A stretch of DNA of 64,000 nt from positions 37,284-101,283 of the forward strand of contig JAJFLH010000007.1 in assembly GCA_021772775.1 (NCBI GenBank), in the 5' to 3' direction. The notes beneath the pieces were generated by a model. The model had not been told where the DNA came from and did no database searches. It saw only the letters and a program-made list of their open reading frames with translations. A program made the translations under genes and the position numbers. The DNA is from Mariprofundus sp. Its GTDB lineage: Bacteria > Pseudomonadota > Zetaproteobacteria > Mariprofundales > Mariprofundaceae. The first letter of the stretch is position 1. Every line of letters starts with the position of its first letter. This document shows positions 17,353-26,228 of this stretch, one piece after another.

Positions 17353-17709
17353 GTGATATTTTTGTGGAACTATCCTTATTCATCCGTGAATGACGATGAG
17401 TACTGCGTCTACAGTATCATGTTCAGGAGATTTCCTAGCTGGGAAGAATACGCGAAGAATTAAATTGTGAAAGGGGTTTATAATAGGGCAATCGCATTAA
17501 AAGTGGACGATAATTTGAATTATCACTCAAAAGATCGTCATTTCCAAGCTCATATCGGGCAGGGTGAATGCCGAAGACAGAGAGGCTGCCTGGGGCATGA
17601 CGCAATAGGAACAAGTGGAAAACTGAATATAACTCAGGAATTTTAATGTGATCGCCCTGGGGTTTATGATGTTTTAGCTTATGTTGATGCGAATCGAGCT
17701 GTTATTGAA
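17353..17709. other. Intergenic stretch of about 357 bases
   Basis: It holds the 5' region of the SPOR gene, a partial copy of the intergenic repeat (17561-17602) and the region after the dnaB stop. I see no gene and no strong terminator. Confidence 0.5.
17561..17602. repeat. MITE-like intergenic repeat, partial copy 3
   Basis: Only the right-end module is present: AGGGTGAATGCCGAAGACAG followed by AGAGGCTGCC and TGGGGCATGACG. It matches the right ends of copies 1 and 2 with a few substitutions. Confidence 0.5.
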
Positions 17710-19098
17710 TCAGTCGTCAAAGCTGGCTGAAGCATGATTTTCAAAGCGGGTGAATTTGTGCACGAAGGTTAATTTTACATCACCAATTGGGCCGTTACGT
17801 TGCTTGGCAATAATGATTTCAGCCAGACCTTCATTTTCAGGTTTCTTGTTATAAACCTCATCACGATAGATGAACATAATCACATCGGCATCCTGCTCGA
17901 TTGCACCGGATTCACGTAGATCGGACATGATTGGACGTTTGTCAGCACGTTGCTCGAGTGAGCGGTTGAGCTGTGAGAGGGCAATGACAGGAACATTGAG
18001 CTCCTTGGCCAGGCCTTTGAGTGAACGGGAGATTTCAGATACTTCCTGAGCCCTGTTGTCTGAGCCTGCACGACCCGACATCAGCTGGATATAATCAATG
18101 AGAACCATGTCCAGACCTTTATTTTCACGTTTCAGACGACGGCATTTAGAACGTAACTCCATCACTGAAATAGCTGGGGTATCATCTACAAATACATTGG
18201 ATTCAGCCAGAGCACCACTTGCTGCTGCAAGCTTTCGCCAATCTTCAGCAGAGAAACGACCGGTACGCAGGTTGGACATATCGACACGTGCTTCACAGGC
18301 CAGCATACGCATAGCAATCTGCTGGCTCGACATCTCAAGAGAAAATACTGCCACGACACCGGAGTTGTCATCATCACCACGCATGGCTGCATTTTGAGCC
18401 AGGTTCATAGAGAAGGCGGTTTTACCCATACTTGGACGACCAGCGACAATAATCAGATCACCGCGTTGCATACCAGCGGTCTGAATATCGAGATCTGTAA
18501 AGCCAGTAGGTACACCCGTAACAACCTTTTTCTGGGCGTAGCGATCTTCCAGCTCTCTATAAGTCTCAAGCATTAGATCAGACATTTTGGAGAAAGAGGG
18601 ACGTGAGCGATTAAATGATTCAGCAATAGCGAGAATGTTTTTCTCAGCTGTGTCGAGATGCTCGTTGACTTCACGTGAGCTCTCTTGATAAACATCCTGA
18701 GATACAGTGCTACAGACAGACAAAAGCTCGCGTAGCACAAAGCGCTCGCGAATGATGCTGGCATAGTGTTTAACGTTGGCAGAGGTAGGTACAGCGGTCA
18801 CAAGCTCAGCGAGATAGGCTTCTCCACCACTGGCGGCAAGCTCATCGCGTCGTTCAAGGTGATCCTTGATGGTTAGCGCATCAACAGGCTGCCCTTTACC
18901 TGCCAGCTCGAGAATGACATAAAATACCCGAGCGTTGGCCTCTACATAGAAGTGCTCGGGCTGCAGTGTGCCCTCAAGTCGTTCCAGCGCTTCGGGATCA
19001 AGCATGACCCCCCCCAGCACAGCCCGCTCTGCATCATATGCGTGCGGCGGGATACGCTCTCTGAGCGAATCAGTGCGGAGGGGAATCGGTTGATTCAA
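17710..19098 (-). CDS. dnaB: Replicative DNA helicase DnaB
   Basis: 462-residue hexameric helicase that unwinds DNA at the replication fork. N-terminal domain (about 15-120: PHAYDAERAVLGGVMLDPEA), linker, then the RecA-like core with Walker A GRPSMGKTAFS (about residues 219-229), VFSLEMS, Walker B-type MVLIDYIQLM, and SQLNRSLEQRADKRP. Full length, with no intein. It is last gene of the rpsF-priB-rpsR-DUF2232-rplI-dnaB cluster, 15 bases after rplI. Confidence 0.97.
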   Translation of the reverse strand: MNQPIPLRTDSLRERIPPHAYDAERAVLGGVMLDPEALERLEGTLQPEHFYVEANARVFYVILELAGKGQPVDALTIKDHLERRDELAASGGEAYLAELVTAVPTSANVKHYASIIRERFVLRELLSVCSTVSQDVYQESSREVNEHLDTAEKNILAIAESFNRSRPSFSKMSDLMLETYRELEDRYAQKKVVTGVPTGFTDLDIQTAGMQRGDLIIVAGRPSMGKTAFSMNLAQNAAMRGDDDNSGVVAVFSLEMSSQQIAMRMLACEARVDMSNLRTGRFSAEDWRKLAAASGALAESNVFVDDTPAISVMELRSKCRRLKRENKGLDMVLIDYIQLMSGRAGSDNRAQEVSEISRSLKGLAKELNVPVIALSQLNRSLEQRADKRPIMSDLRESGAIEQDADVIMFIYRDEVYNKKPENEGLAEIIIAKQRNGPIGDVKLTFVHKFTRFENHASASFDD

Positions 19099-19113
19099 TG
19101 CGATGAATCGGGT

Positions 19114-19563
19114 TTAGTGCTTTTCGGATTCAACTTTGATGCTAAGGTCGGCTGTAACATCCGGATGCAGACGAACGCGGAAGTTGTGGTCGCCAACAAC
19201 TTTGATCTGTTCGTCGAGCAGGATGCTACGGCGTTCAACGTGCTGACCGTTTGCGTTGAGTAGTTCAGCCAGCTCGTGAGTGGTTACAGAACCATACAGA
19301 TGTTTGCCATCTGAAGTGGCACGAATAACTTCCAAGCTTAGTGTAGACAGTTTTTCAGCTTCAGTCTTGGCATTTGCCAGAACATCAGCCTGTTTCGCTT
19401 CAAGTTGAGAGCGACGACGTTCAAAGGTCTTGCGGTTACCAGCATCAGCAATGTTTGCTTTACCCTGTGGTAGCAAAAAGTTGCGACCATAACCTGCGCG
19501 AACGTTGACTTCATCACCAACATTTCCCAAACCTTCAACACGTTCCAAAAGAATTAATTGCAT
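19114..19563 (-). CDS. rplI: 50S ribosomal protein L9
   Basis: 149 residues. N-terminal rRNA-binding domain MQLILLERVEGLGNVGDEV, a long connecting helix, and a C-terminal domain. The start is the ATG at 19563, placed 6 bases after GGAGG; a TTG four codons upstream overlaps that Shine-Dalgarno sequence and is rejected. Length matches E. coli L9 (149). Confidence 0.97.
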   Translation of the reverse strand: MQLILLERVEGLGNVGDEVNVRAGYGRNFLLPQGKANIADAGNRKTFERRRSQLEAKQADVLANAKTEAEKLSTLSLEVIRATSDGKHLYGSVTTHELAELLNANGQHVERRSILLDEQIKVVGDHNFRVRLHPDVTADLSIKVESEKH

Positions 19564-19564
19564 T

Positions 19565-20590
19565 TTATCCTCCAACTACCGGAATTTTCCGGCGATAATC
19601 AAACCAAATATCCAGTAGGCCAATGATCACAAAGGGAATGATCATGACCGACCAAATTAATAACATTAAATACATCATAGCGATTGAAAGCATCATACCC
19701 TTCGCTTTCAACCAGCTGTGTCCAACTGCAACACCCTGCATCGCTAACATACCACCGGTCAGGATGGCCGCGTTACTGGCTAAATATTGCAAATCACCCG
19801 CACCTGTCAGATTCATCAACAGCAGCAGAACCAAAAACACATAAGCAATCATTTTACCAAAACGCAGTGTCAACAGATTCGCTGTATCACCCTGATAAAA
19901 ACCGTATTTACTGGCGTAATGCCGCGCAAATACAAGATTACTCCACCATGTTAACCACAGCCCTAAGGCCATCAAACCGGGCAGTATCGCTACCATCATT
20001 TGGCGGCCCTGTTCTAGCATCAGAGCTGCTTCATTTTGCCCCGCAGTCTGTCCACTGCTTGTAATCTGCTGCTCTACACCTTCAAACATTGGTGCTAACA
20101 ACTGATTTACCCATGCCTGAATGCTTACATCATGCATCATAGCGGCGATGGTTAGAGACAATAAGGTAAGGCTACCAAGTCCCAAACCAAGCCATTCTGC
20201 ACTCTGTTTGACACCATCGGGACGCATCATCAATAGAGCGCCCACTATCGGTAACAGACCGTAAGCTACAAATACAATCAGTCCGGGCACAAAGGCAAAG
20301 CCTGTGATCAGCATGACTGCTACTGCGGTTATGGCGCTGACATGGAGTGCGAAAATTAATCCACCGCCAAACGTCACCAATGCTACCAATGCGGGCACCA
20401 ACATATGGATGGTCAAACCAACCATGGTGATGATCAATAGCAGGAAGGGGATAAACCCTTGTGCAAATAAGGGCAGCCAAACTGCACTCATCAGCATCAC
20501 CAGCATTAATGATGCACATGGCAAACGGTGAGCCAGAATGAAGCTGGCCACCTTTGGCATGTGCTGTGGTTCAGGTTCCTGGTTTTGCAT
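19565..20590 (-). CDS. DUF2232/YybS-like membrane protein
   Basis: About 341 residues with some eight hydrophobic helices spread from residue 20 to 330. It matches the DUF2232 (YybS-like) family, which is often found between rpsR and rplI in bacteria. Segments such as YGLLPIVGALLM and the long soluble loop around 165-205 are typical. Function unknown; the position suggests co-expression with ribosomal proteins. The ATG at 20590 is preferred to a TTG just before it. It abuts rplI by one base. Confidence 0.8.
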   Translation of the reverse strand: MQNQEPEPQHMPKVASFILAHRLPCASLMLVMLMSAVWLPLFAQGFIPFLLLIITMVGLTIHMLVPALVALVTFGGGLIFALHVSAITAVAVMLITGFAFVPGLIVFVAYGLLPIVGALLMMRPDGVKQSAEWLGLGLGSLTLLSLTIAAMMHDVSIQAWVNQLLAPMFEGVEQQITSSGQTAGQNEAALMLEQGRQMMVAILPGLMALGLWLTWWSNLVFARHYASKYGFYQGDTANLLTLRFGKMIAYVFLVLLLLMNLTGAGDLQYLASNAAILTGGMLAMQGVAVGHSWLKAKGMMLSIAMMYLMLLIWSVMIIPFVIIGLLDIWFDYRRKIPVVGG

Positions 20591-20635
20591 CAATAACCCT
20601 GACAGGTCAGTTTGTTAAGCTTCAACCTTACTGAA

Positions 20636-20980
20636 TCAATCGTGATGCAGTGGGGTGAATGGAACCAGTGCCAATACGCGTGCACGCTTGATAGCAGTGG
20701 TCAGAAAACGCTGATGCTTTGCACAAGTGCCAGTTACACGTGATGGCAAAATCTTGTAACGCTCGGTGATGAAGCCGCGCAGCATATCAGGGTCTTTGTG
20801 GTCGATAATGATGCTTACATCTGCACAAAATTTACAAAATTTACGGCGACGCTGAAAACGACCACCAGCACCACCACTGCGCTGTGGACGCTGTGGACGC
20901 TGTGGACGATCACCTTGTGGACGGCTAGCTGGGCGCTCAGTCGGCGCAGCAGCTGCAGTGCTTTTTACTTCTTCAGTCAT
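20636..20980 (-). CDS. rpsR: 30S ribosomal protein S18 with N-terminal extension
   Basis: 114 residues, whereas S18 is usually about 75. The conserved body starts near residue 43 (RRRKFCKFC) and includes [29 protein letters not shown]. The extra 42 residues are low-complexity and basic, with an [10 protein letters not shown] run. A good AGGAG lies before the chosen ATG, so the extension is probably translated. CKFC retains the pair of cysteines seen in zinc-type S18 proteins. Confidence 0.95.
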   Translation of the reverse strand: MTEEVKSTAAAAPTERPASRPQGDRPQRPQRPQRSGGAGGRFQRRRKFCKFCADVSIIIDHKDPDMLRGFITERYKILPSRVTGTCAKHQRFLTTAIKRARVLALVPFTPLHHD

Positions 20981-21011
20981 GTTTAACTCCTAAATCTCAA
21001 TATCCGTGGTA

Positions 21012-21365
21012 TTAATCTGAACTTTGCATGGGGCGATCTATTGCCCTGCATGCATCCACCCAAATTTCTACCTGTCCCCAGCAAGGGTTGTTATCCTTGC
21101 TGTAAAATCGTCTGCGCAGGCAACCATCAATCATCACTGTTTTGCCATCAAGTGACAGTAATGTGTTGGCGATATTACCATTTGCACGCAGTGGCATTGG
21201 CTGTTCATCCTGAACATCGGCGCGAACGTGCCCTAATTTAGGACGTGTTGTTGCCAACTCTGCAATCAACGACAGTGAGCCATCAGGCATCCAGCGCTGT
21301 TGCATGTTTTCTAGCCGGCCCGAAACTCGAGCGCGGTTAAAATCAGGCGCTTGCTTCTGCTCCAT
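21012..21365 (-). CDS. priB: Primosomal replication protein PriB (single-stranded DNA binding)
   Basis: About 117 residues with an OB fold: NRARVSGRLENMQQRWMPDG, ELATTRPK, then VMIDGCLRRRFYSKDN and WGQVEIWVDACRAID. It lies between rpsF and rpsR, the standard place for priB in beta/gamma-like proteobacteria. The ATG at 21365 overlaps the 3' end of rpsF by 23 bases; longer starts would run further into rpsF. PriB stabilises PriA at restarted forks. The sequence is divergent from E. coli PriB, so the assignment rests on fold pattern plus position. Confidence 0.8.
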   Translation of the reverse strand: MEQKQAPDFNRARVSGRLENMQQRWMPDGSLSLIAELATTRPKLGHVRADVQDEQPMPLRANGNIANTLLSLDGKTVMIDGCLRRRFYSKDNNPCWGQVEIWVDACRAIDRPMQSSD

Positions 21366-21765
21366 CAGCCTTTTCCGTTGTTGCTTCAGCAGCAGGAACT
21401 TCTTCAGCTGCAGCAGCAGCTTCTTCTTCACGCTTAGCAGCAGCTTGAGCGCGACGGAACAATGGAGATGCTTTGTCGGAAAGTTCAGTGAGTTTAGTGG
21501 TCAGGCAACGGACGATGCGTTCTTCAAGGCTGATCGCATGTTCCAATGTTTTCAGGGCTTCTGCGCTGCCATCTGTGACAAGCAGCATATAGGTGCCACG
21601 TTTACGGTTGGCAATAGTGTATGCCAACGGACGTGAACCCCAGTTTTCGCGTTTAACAATGCGGCCACCGACTTTTTCGACTTTAGCGATGAGATCATCG
21701 GTTAGTGCTTCGGTGTTTTCCTGAGAGATATCAGGATTAACGATAAAAATAGTTTCGTAATACAA
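21343..21765 (-). CDS. rpsF: 30S ribosomal protein S6
   Basis: 140 residues: YYETIFIVNPDISQENTEAL, then the strand GGRIVKRENWGSRPLAYTI and YMLLVTDG. The C-terminal tail (from about 108) is Ala/Glu-rich, ending without the multi-Glu tag of E. coli. The start is TTG: an in-frame TAG lies five codons upstream and no ATG is available, and AGAGGAG precedes the TTG by seven bases. First gene of the cluster. Confidence 0.95.
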   Translation of the reverse strand: MYYETIFIVNPDISQENTEALTDDLIAKVEKVGGRIVKRENWGSRPLAYTIANRKRGTYMLLVTDGSAEALKTLEHAISLEERIVRCLTTKLTELSDKASPLFRRAQAAAKREEEAAAAAEEVPAAEATTEKADGAEASA

Positions 21766-21859
21766 AACGGCGCTCCTCTAGGTGTACTTACGTACGCCCC
21801 GGTACGATTTAGCGCGTCCGGAGCAAGGTATGTAATCTACATGGTTTCCCATGCAGTGG
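21766..21859 (-). promoter_or_regulatory. rpsF leader, possible S6:S18 autoregulatory hairpin
   Basis: The roughly 95-base leader contains a hairpin with arms CGTAC/GTACG around CGGGGC and several CCG triplets. A CCG-containing hairpin in the rpsF leader is the known S6:S18 binding element in many bacteria. I cannot confirm the exact fold, so this is only a candidate. Confidence 0.25.
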
Positions 21860-21865
21860 CGCCGC

Positions 21866-21893
21866 ACTATAGGGGGAAGCGAAGTGATTGCAA
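21866..21893 (-). promoter_or_regulatory. Promoter of the rpsF cluster
   Basis: On the minus strand TTGCAA (-35) is followed after 16 bases by TATAGT (-10), about 100 bases before the rpsF start. The match is 4/6 and 5/6 to the housekeeping consensus. Confidence 0.55.
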
Positions 21894-21961
21894 GCGCATG
21901 CTATGATAGAAGGATATTGCAGCGTATAATGGTCTTTCTTGTTGGTAGTGCAGGAGGCGAT

Positions 21962-22195
21962 ATGGATGTGTTAATTTTTTTAGGCATTGGTGCAGTTGCT
22001 GGCTGGATCGCAGGCATTTTGATGAATGGGAGTGGTTTTGGTCTGATCGCGGATGTGATGATCGGCGTACTCGGTGCTTTTATTGGTAAGTTTTTGTTCG
22101 GACTTATGGGCTTTGCATTTGCCGGTATGGTAGGCACGCTGATGGCTGCTGTGTTGGGTTCTGTTATCCTGATATTTCTAGTTGGACTTCGTTAA
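21962..22195 (+). CDS. GlsB/YeaQ/YmgE family membrane protein
   Basis: 77 residues, very hydrophobic and Gly-rich, with three membrane helices. The pattern GAVAGWIAGILMNGSGFG, then VMIGVLGAFIGKFLFG and a final AAVLGSVILIFLVG, is that of the transglycosylase-associated (YeaQ/YmgE) stress proteins. The ATG at 21962 follows AGGAGG; upstream in-frame starts lie inside the divergent rpsF promoter region and are rejected. Monocistronic, with a strong terminator right behind. Confidence 0.85.
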   Translation: MDVLIFLGIGAVAGWIAGILMNGSGFGLIADVMIGVLGAFIGKFLFGLMGFAFAGMVGTLMAAVLGSVILIFLVGLR

Positions 22196-22200
22196 GTGAA

Positions 22201-22249
22201 AAGGTTCTGCCAGTTGCTTGGAAGTGGCAGAACCTTATTGTGTTTTTTT
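22201..22249 (+). terminator. Intrinsic terminator
   Basis: A 12-base perfect stem, AAGGTTCTGCCA with TGGCAGAACCTT around a 12-base loop, followed within 6 bases by a T8 run. It ends the YeaQ-like transcript. Confidence 0.9.
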
Positions 22250-22336
22250 CAGGCGGTGTTTTCGGTAAACATGGATCTATCTCTTCGCACCATAAAAGCG
22301 TATGAACAGGTCAACGAAGATGATCGGCCTCCGCTT

Positions 22337-23323
22337 CTACTCCGATAGCAGTGCTTCAATCTCTTCTATTGTGAGTGGGTCGAGTAAACGGGCGCCCAGT
22401 TGAGAGACAACGCGGGCAGCAGCATGTGAGCCGAGGTGGCCTGCTTGATGCCAGCTTAGGCCATTGGTGACACCATAGAGTACACCAGCAGCATACATGT
22501 CACCGGCACCAGTGGTGTCTGTTGCTTCCACTTCAAAGCCTTCAATAGGGATTACCTCATTTTCATGCATGATGATGGAGCCGTTCTTACCTAATGTTAG
22601 GGCTACATTGTCACAATGTTGGTGGATGGCTTGGGCGCAGGCGATGGGATCTTCAAGACCAGTTAGTGCTTTGGCTTCTTCTTCATTGCAAAATAGCAGA
22701 TCAACCGGGCCTTCGATGAGAGCTTGGAATTCATCACGGCAGATCGCAATCAAAAATGGATCAGAAATGGTTAGCGCAATTTTGACGTTGTTCTTTTTTG
22801 CCAGTTCAATGGCTTTAAGCGCTGCTGCTTTGGTGCTGTCACCGGCGAAAAGGTAGCCTTCAACATACAGATATTTAGCTTTGGCGATCTCTGCTTCGAG
22901 AATATCATCGGCGTCCAAAGAGCTGGAGACACCTAGGCTGGTTAGCATGGTGCGCTGAGCATCCGGAGTGATAAGTACAACACAGGTGCCTGTTAGGCCG
23001 TCACGTTGTTCGATCTCGATTGTGATGCCCAGATCTTTCATCTCCTCAAGGTACTGTTTACCAAAGCTGTCAGAGCCGGTTTTACAGGCATAAGCAGTGG
23101 TACCCCCCATTTCAGCAATGCCGACAATGGTATTGGCTGCAGATCCGCCAGAGCAAAAGTTGAGATCATGATCGGATAGTGCATCAAGTACGAGCTGTTG
23201 GCGGGCGTCATCGGTTAGTGTCATGATGCCTTTTTCAATAGCGGTGGATGTGAGGAAAGCATCGTCGCAACGCACCTGTATGTCCATAATTGCATTGCCT
23301 ACACCAAAAACGTCGTAATTCAT
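22337..23323 (-). CDS. PfkB family nucleoside/sugar kinase (adenosine kinase-like)
   Basis: About 328 residues. PfkB family signature: [15 protein letters not shown] near the N-terminus and the anion-hole/catalytic motif [16 protein letters not shown] near residue 280 (catalytic Asp in GAGD). The ATG at 23323 is chosen because GGAG lies seven bases before it; the earlier ATG four codons upstream contains that site. The N-terminal [15 protein letters not shown] is typical of adenosine kinase-like proteins, so ATP-dependent phosphorylation of adenosine or a related nucleoside is likely, though the substrate is not proven. It is separate from the rodZ cluster by 80 bases. Confidence 0.85.
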   Translation of the reverse strand: MNYDVFGVGNAIMDIQVRCDDAFLTSTAIEKGIMTLTDDARQQLVLDALSDHDLNFCSGGSAANTIVGIAEMGGTTAYACKTGSDSFGKQYLEEMKDLGITIEIEQRDGLTGTCVVLITPDAQRTMLTSLGVSSSLDADDILEAEIAKAKYLYVEGYLFAGDSTKAAALKAIELAKKNNVKIALTISDPFLIAICRDEFQALIEGPVDLLFCNEEEAKALTGLEDPIACAQAIHQHCDNVALTLGKNGSIIMHENEVIPIEGFEVEATDTTGAGDMYAAGVLYGVTNGLSWHQAGHLGSHAAARVVSQLGARLLDPLTIEEIEALLSE

Positions 23324-23403
23324 GATTTGCTCCATTTTAGAAAAGAGTGAAAAATATTTGCGCTATCCTGCCATTACTCATTTTGAATGCCAGACCGATG
23401 TTA

Positions 23404-24546
23404 TCAATGTTTGTTGATATCGAAGCGATAATCACGCAACACTTTTTTACCATCCCCTAAACTACCCGGTTCGGCGGCGAGTTTTTTATCCACCTTGATG
23501 CGCAGGGCTAATGCGTTGCCACAGGTAATCCATAGTGATTCAGTGGCATATCGAATGTTGGCGGACTGTCCTGCTTGCAACAGCATCTCTTTTAGCAGAC
23601 GGCCTTTACCATCACCTGCAGCATTGGGTAAAAACACCTGCATCCAAATGGGGGCACCCACGGCTTCAAATCGAAAGACGTGTCTGGATGCATTTGCTGG
23701 CGCTTTGGTCTGTGGTTTAGGGTGATCCATAAGTGGTGATTGGAGTTTGTTTTTTGAAACCGTTGCGACGGCTTTTACTGCCGGTTTCGCGGTGGCTACA
23801 ATAGTTTTCTTTATTGGTGTAGCAGCACTCTTCACCGCAGGTTTGGCGGCAGCTTCGACGGCTTTTTTCACTTTAGGCGCTTCGGTGATGGCAGCCGGCT
23901 TGACGGTTGGAGCTGTTTTGCTTGTTGTCGGTTTTGCTGTAGTCATTTTGCTGGCGTCAGCGATAGCAGCAGGGGCCTTCTCTGGTTTCGCTGTTTTTGC
24001 AATGGTCTTTTCTTCTTTTTTGACAGCAGGAGGGGTTACACTCTTTTCGTCACTGCTTTGAGCATGATTTTGATCAGCGGTGTGTGCCACTGCATTCGCT
24101 GGGCTTGAGGTCGCCTCTTGCTGTTCGTCATCGCTGCTGATGACATTGAAGGTAATGAACAGTACGACAAAAGCACCACCTGCTATCCATGCCCAAAGGC
24201 GTGAAGGAGAAACCGGTGGATCGGGAAATGTTAAAGGTTTGGTGAGTGTGTAGTCGGTGTTTTTTAGCCGCTCTATTTCATTGGATAGATCAACACCTAA
24301 ATATTTACTGTATTGGCGTAAAAAACCAATCACATATACATCGTCGGGCAATGTGTCCCAGTTGCCGTTTTCCAGTGCCCGCAGATGGTTGGCAGGAATT
24401 TTTAGTTTGCGTTCGGGCTTGGTGATAGGTTGTTTTTTAGCTGCACGAGCTTCTTCCAGCTTGTGAGCAATTTCATGCAGCAATAGCTGACGCCCAGAAA
24501 TGAGTTCTTTGGACTCATCTTGCTGAGGAGGTGTGTTTGTGTTCAT
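23404..24546 (-). CDS. rodZ: RodZ-like cytoskeletal membrane protein
   Basis: 380 residues. N-terminal cytoplasmic HTH_25 domain (about 20-85: HEIAHKLEEARAAKKQPI, then LRALENGNWDTLPDDVYVIG and FLRQYSKYLGVD), membrane helix near 113-133, a long Lys/Ala/Thr/Pro-rich periplasmic linker (about 140-285), and the C-terminal DUF4115 domain. RodZ links MreB filaments to the wall-elongation machinery. In E. coli rodZ lies next to rlmN and pilF-like genes; here the order rlmN-mtnP-TPR lipoprotein-rodZ is similar. Its ATG overlaps the TPR gene stop (ATGA). Confidence 0.9.
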   Translation of the reverse strand: MNTNTPPQQDESKELISGRQLLLHEIAHKLEEARAAKKQPITKPERKLKIPANHLRALENGNWDTLPDDVYVIGFLRQYSKYLGVDLSNEIERLKNTDYTLTKPLTFPDPPVSPSRLWAWIAGGAFVVLFITFNVISSDDEQQEATSSPANAVAHTADQNHAQSSDEKSVTPPAVKKEEKTIAKTAKPEKAPAAIADASKMTTAKPTTSKTAPTVKPAAITEAPKVKKAVEAAAKPAVKSAATPIKKTIVATAKPAVKAVATVSKNKLQSPLMDHPKPQTKAPANASRHVFRFEAVGAPIWMQVFLPNAAGDGKGRLLKEMLLQAGQSANIRYATESLWITCGNALALRIKVDKKLAAEPGSLGDGKKVLRDYRFDINKH

Positions 24547-25328
24547 AGACGATCCAGTCTGTCGAGTTGATTAAGCGCCCAAGTTTTATCCTGAAAGGAT
24601 GATGTGCGCTGAGAAAACAGTGCTAACACTTTACGAGCTTTCTTATTGTCATTTTGTTTGAGTAACACAGCGAGAAGTCCTTCAACTGCATTGCGGCTAT
24701 CTTGTTGTTGGTTTATGATAGTTTCATATAAAAGGCGCGCTTCGGGTAATTTATTTTGCTGATAAAATGCATCAGCGATCCTTAAATCAGGTAGTGCTGA
24801 GGATGGATTAAACAGCTTGGCCTGCTGAAAAGCCTGAGTCGCTTCGGGAAAGTTTTCTTGGCCAAGCAGGGCATTGCCCAGATTGATGAAGGCAAGATCC
24901 TGATTGGAGTAGCGGGGATCATCCAATGCTTTGCGGGCATTTTTTTCTGCCTTTTTATACTCTTCCTGTCGGTTGAGTAAGCTGGCGTAATTGTTGTAGA
25001 TGCTTGCATTATCACCATATTTGAGCGCTTTGATGTAATAGCTTTCCGATTTTTTCAGATCACCGCGCAATAACCAAGCGTAAGCTAACATATCTAAAAC
25101 ATGCGGTTGATTGGGCAGGATGGAGTTAGATTCCATTAACTCTTCAAAAGCTTTGGGGAGCATACCTTCTTTACTGATGGCATCGACACCAATTTGATAA
25201 TGAATATGTGCCAGTTTTGCCTGTTTGTCGGGATCAAGTTGTTGGTGGCGACTGCTTGCACATGAGCTTAGTGCAATGGTGAGCAGTGCAATGCATAGGA
25301 TCTTTGCATAGCTGTTTCGACAGCTCAC
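24543..25328 (-). CDS. TPR lipoprotein (PilF/PilW-like)
   Basis: 261 residues. Lipoprotein signal with lipobox LSSC (Cys23), then at least four tetratricopeptide units (for example HVLDMLAYAWLLRGDLKKSE, AFINLGNALLGQENFPEATQ). It resembles PilF/PilW, the outer-membrane pilotin for type IV pilus secretins. The neighbours rlmN and rodZ are the usual context for that gene. GTG start, overlapping the mtnP stop by four bases. No pilus genes are in the window, so the pilotin role rests on family and position. Confidence 0.8.
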   Translation of the reverse strand: MSCRNSYAKILCIALLTIALSSCASSRHQQLDPDKQAKLAHIHYQIGVDAISKEGMLPKAFEELMESNSILPNQPHVLDMLAYAWLLRGDLKKSESYYIKALKYGDNASIYNNYASLLNRQEEYKKAEKNARKALDDPRYSNQDLAFINLGNALLGQENFPEATQAFQQAKLFNPSSALPDLRIADAFYQQNKLPEARLLYETIINQQQDSRNAVEGLLAVLLKQNDNKKARKVLALFSQRTSSFQDKTWALNQLDRLDRL

Positions 25329-26194
25329 AGGAAACGTTCCACTAAGGCATGAATAGGACGAATCGCAGCATCATCCTGTGCTTTCAGATCGGCAAATATG
25401 CCGTGTTCAAGCGCTTGTCGGCAGCTACATGAGGCTGAATCAGATGGATGGGAAAAGAACTGCTGGAGCATGTTTTGTGCTTTGCTAACGTTGGCATGCA
25501 TCACTTCGACAATGGACGCAACAGAGACGTCTTCCTCTTCTTCGTGCCAACAATCGTAATCTGTGCTCATGGCAACCGTGGCGTAACAAATCTCAGCTTC
25601 GCGGGCCAATTTTGCTTCTGGCAGATTGGTCATGCCGATGACATCCATTCCCCATGAACGATACAGTTCAGATTCAGCCCGAGTAGAAAACTGTGGTCCT
25701 TGCATGACAAGATATTTGCCTTGTTGATGGGTGTGAATGTTGGCCTGTTTGCAAGCTGAAGAGAGGGCTGACTTTAAGCAGTGACATACCGGATCAGCCA
25801 TTGAAACATGAGCAACAACAGGGCCATCAAAAAAGCTGCTCTCTCTGCTGTGGGTGCGATCAACAAACTGATCTACGAGAACAAAGTCACCCGGTGCTAT
25901 CTTTTTGCGTAGTGAACCGACCGCAGAGATTGAGATGATGCGGTTTACACCAGCCAATTTCATCGCATAGATGTTGGCGCGGTAATTAATTTTGTGCGGG
26001 GGAATACTGTGTCCACGTCCATGACGTGGTAAAAAAACGACTTCCTGATCATGAAATTTGGCTAACATAAGCTCATCGGAGGGCTTGCCAAATGGGGTAT
26101 CAATATCCAGCCGTTCAATCAGTTCTACGCCTGCAATATCATATAATCCACTACCGCCAATAATGCCGGTGCGTCCAAGTTGTTGTTTATTCAT
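25325..26194 (-). CDS. mtnP: S-methyl-5'-thioadenosine phosphorylase
   Basis: 289 residues. Purine phosphorylase that splits methylthioadenosine with phosphate, giving adenine and methylthioribose-1-phosphate. Motifs: GIIGGSGLYDIAG, the phosphate-binding PRHGRGHSIPPH, SAVGSLRKKIAPGDF and NLPEAKLAREAEICYATVAM followed by TDYDCWHE. The Asp residues in TDYDCW are those that select an adenine base in MTAPs, so inosine-type (MTIP) activity is less likely. About 45 extra residues at the C-terminus contain CSCRQ. It sits between rlmN and the TPR gene. Confidence 0.9.
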   Translation of the reverse strand: MNKQQLGRTGIIGGSGLYDIAGVELIERLDIDTPFGKPSDELMLAKFHDQEVVFLPRHGRGHSIPPHKINYRANIYAMKLAGVNRIISISAVGSLRKKIAPGDFVLVDQFVDRTHSRESSFFDGPVVAHVSMADPVCHCLKSALSSACKQANIHTHQQGKYLVMQGPQFSTRAESELYRSWGMDVIGMTNLPEAKLAREAEICYATVAMSTDYDCWHEEEEDVSVASIVEVMHANVSKAQNMLQQFFSHPSDSASCSCRQALEHGIFADLKAQDDAAIRPIHALVERFL

Positions 26195-26228
26195 GCGTTT
26201 TGCCGTTTATATTTCATAATTGCTGTTG

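Noticed and set aside
21851..21961. Longer start for the YeaQ-like protein
   Set aside because: It would cover the divergent rpsF promoter; the ATG at 21962 has a good AGGAGG.
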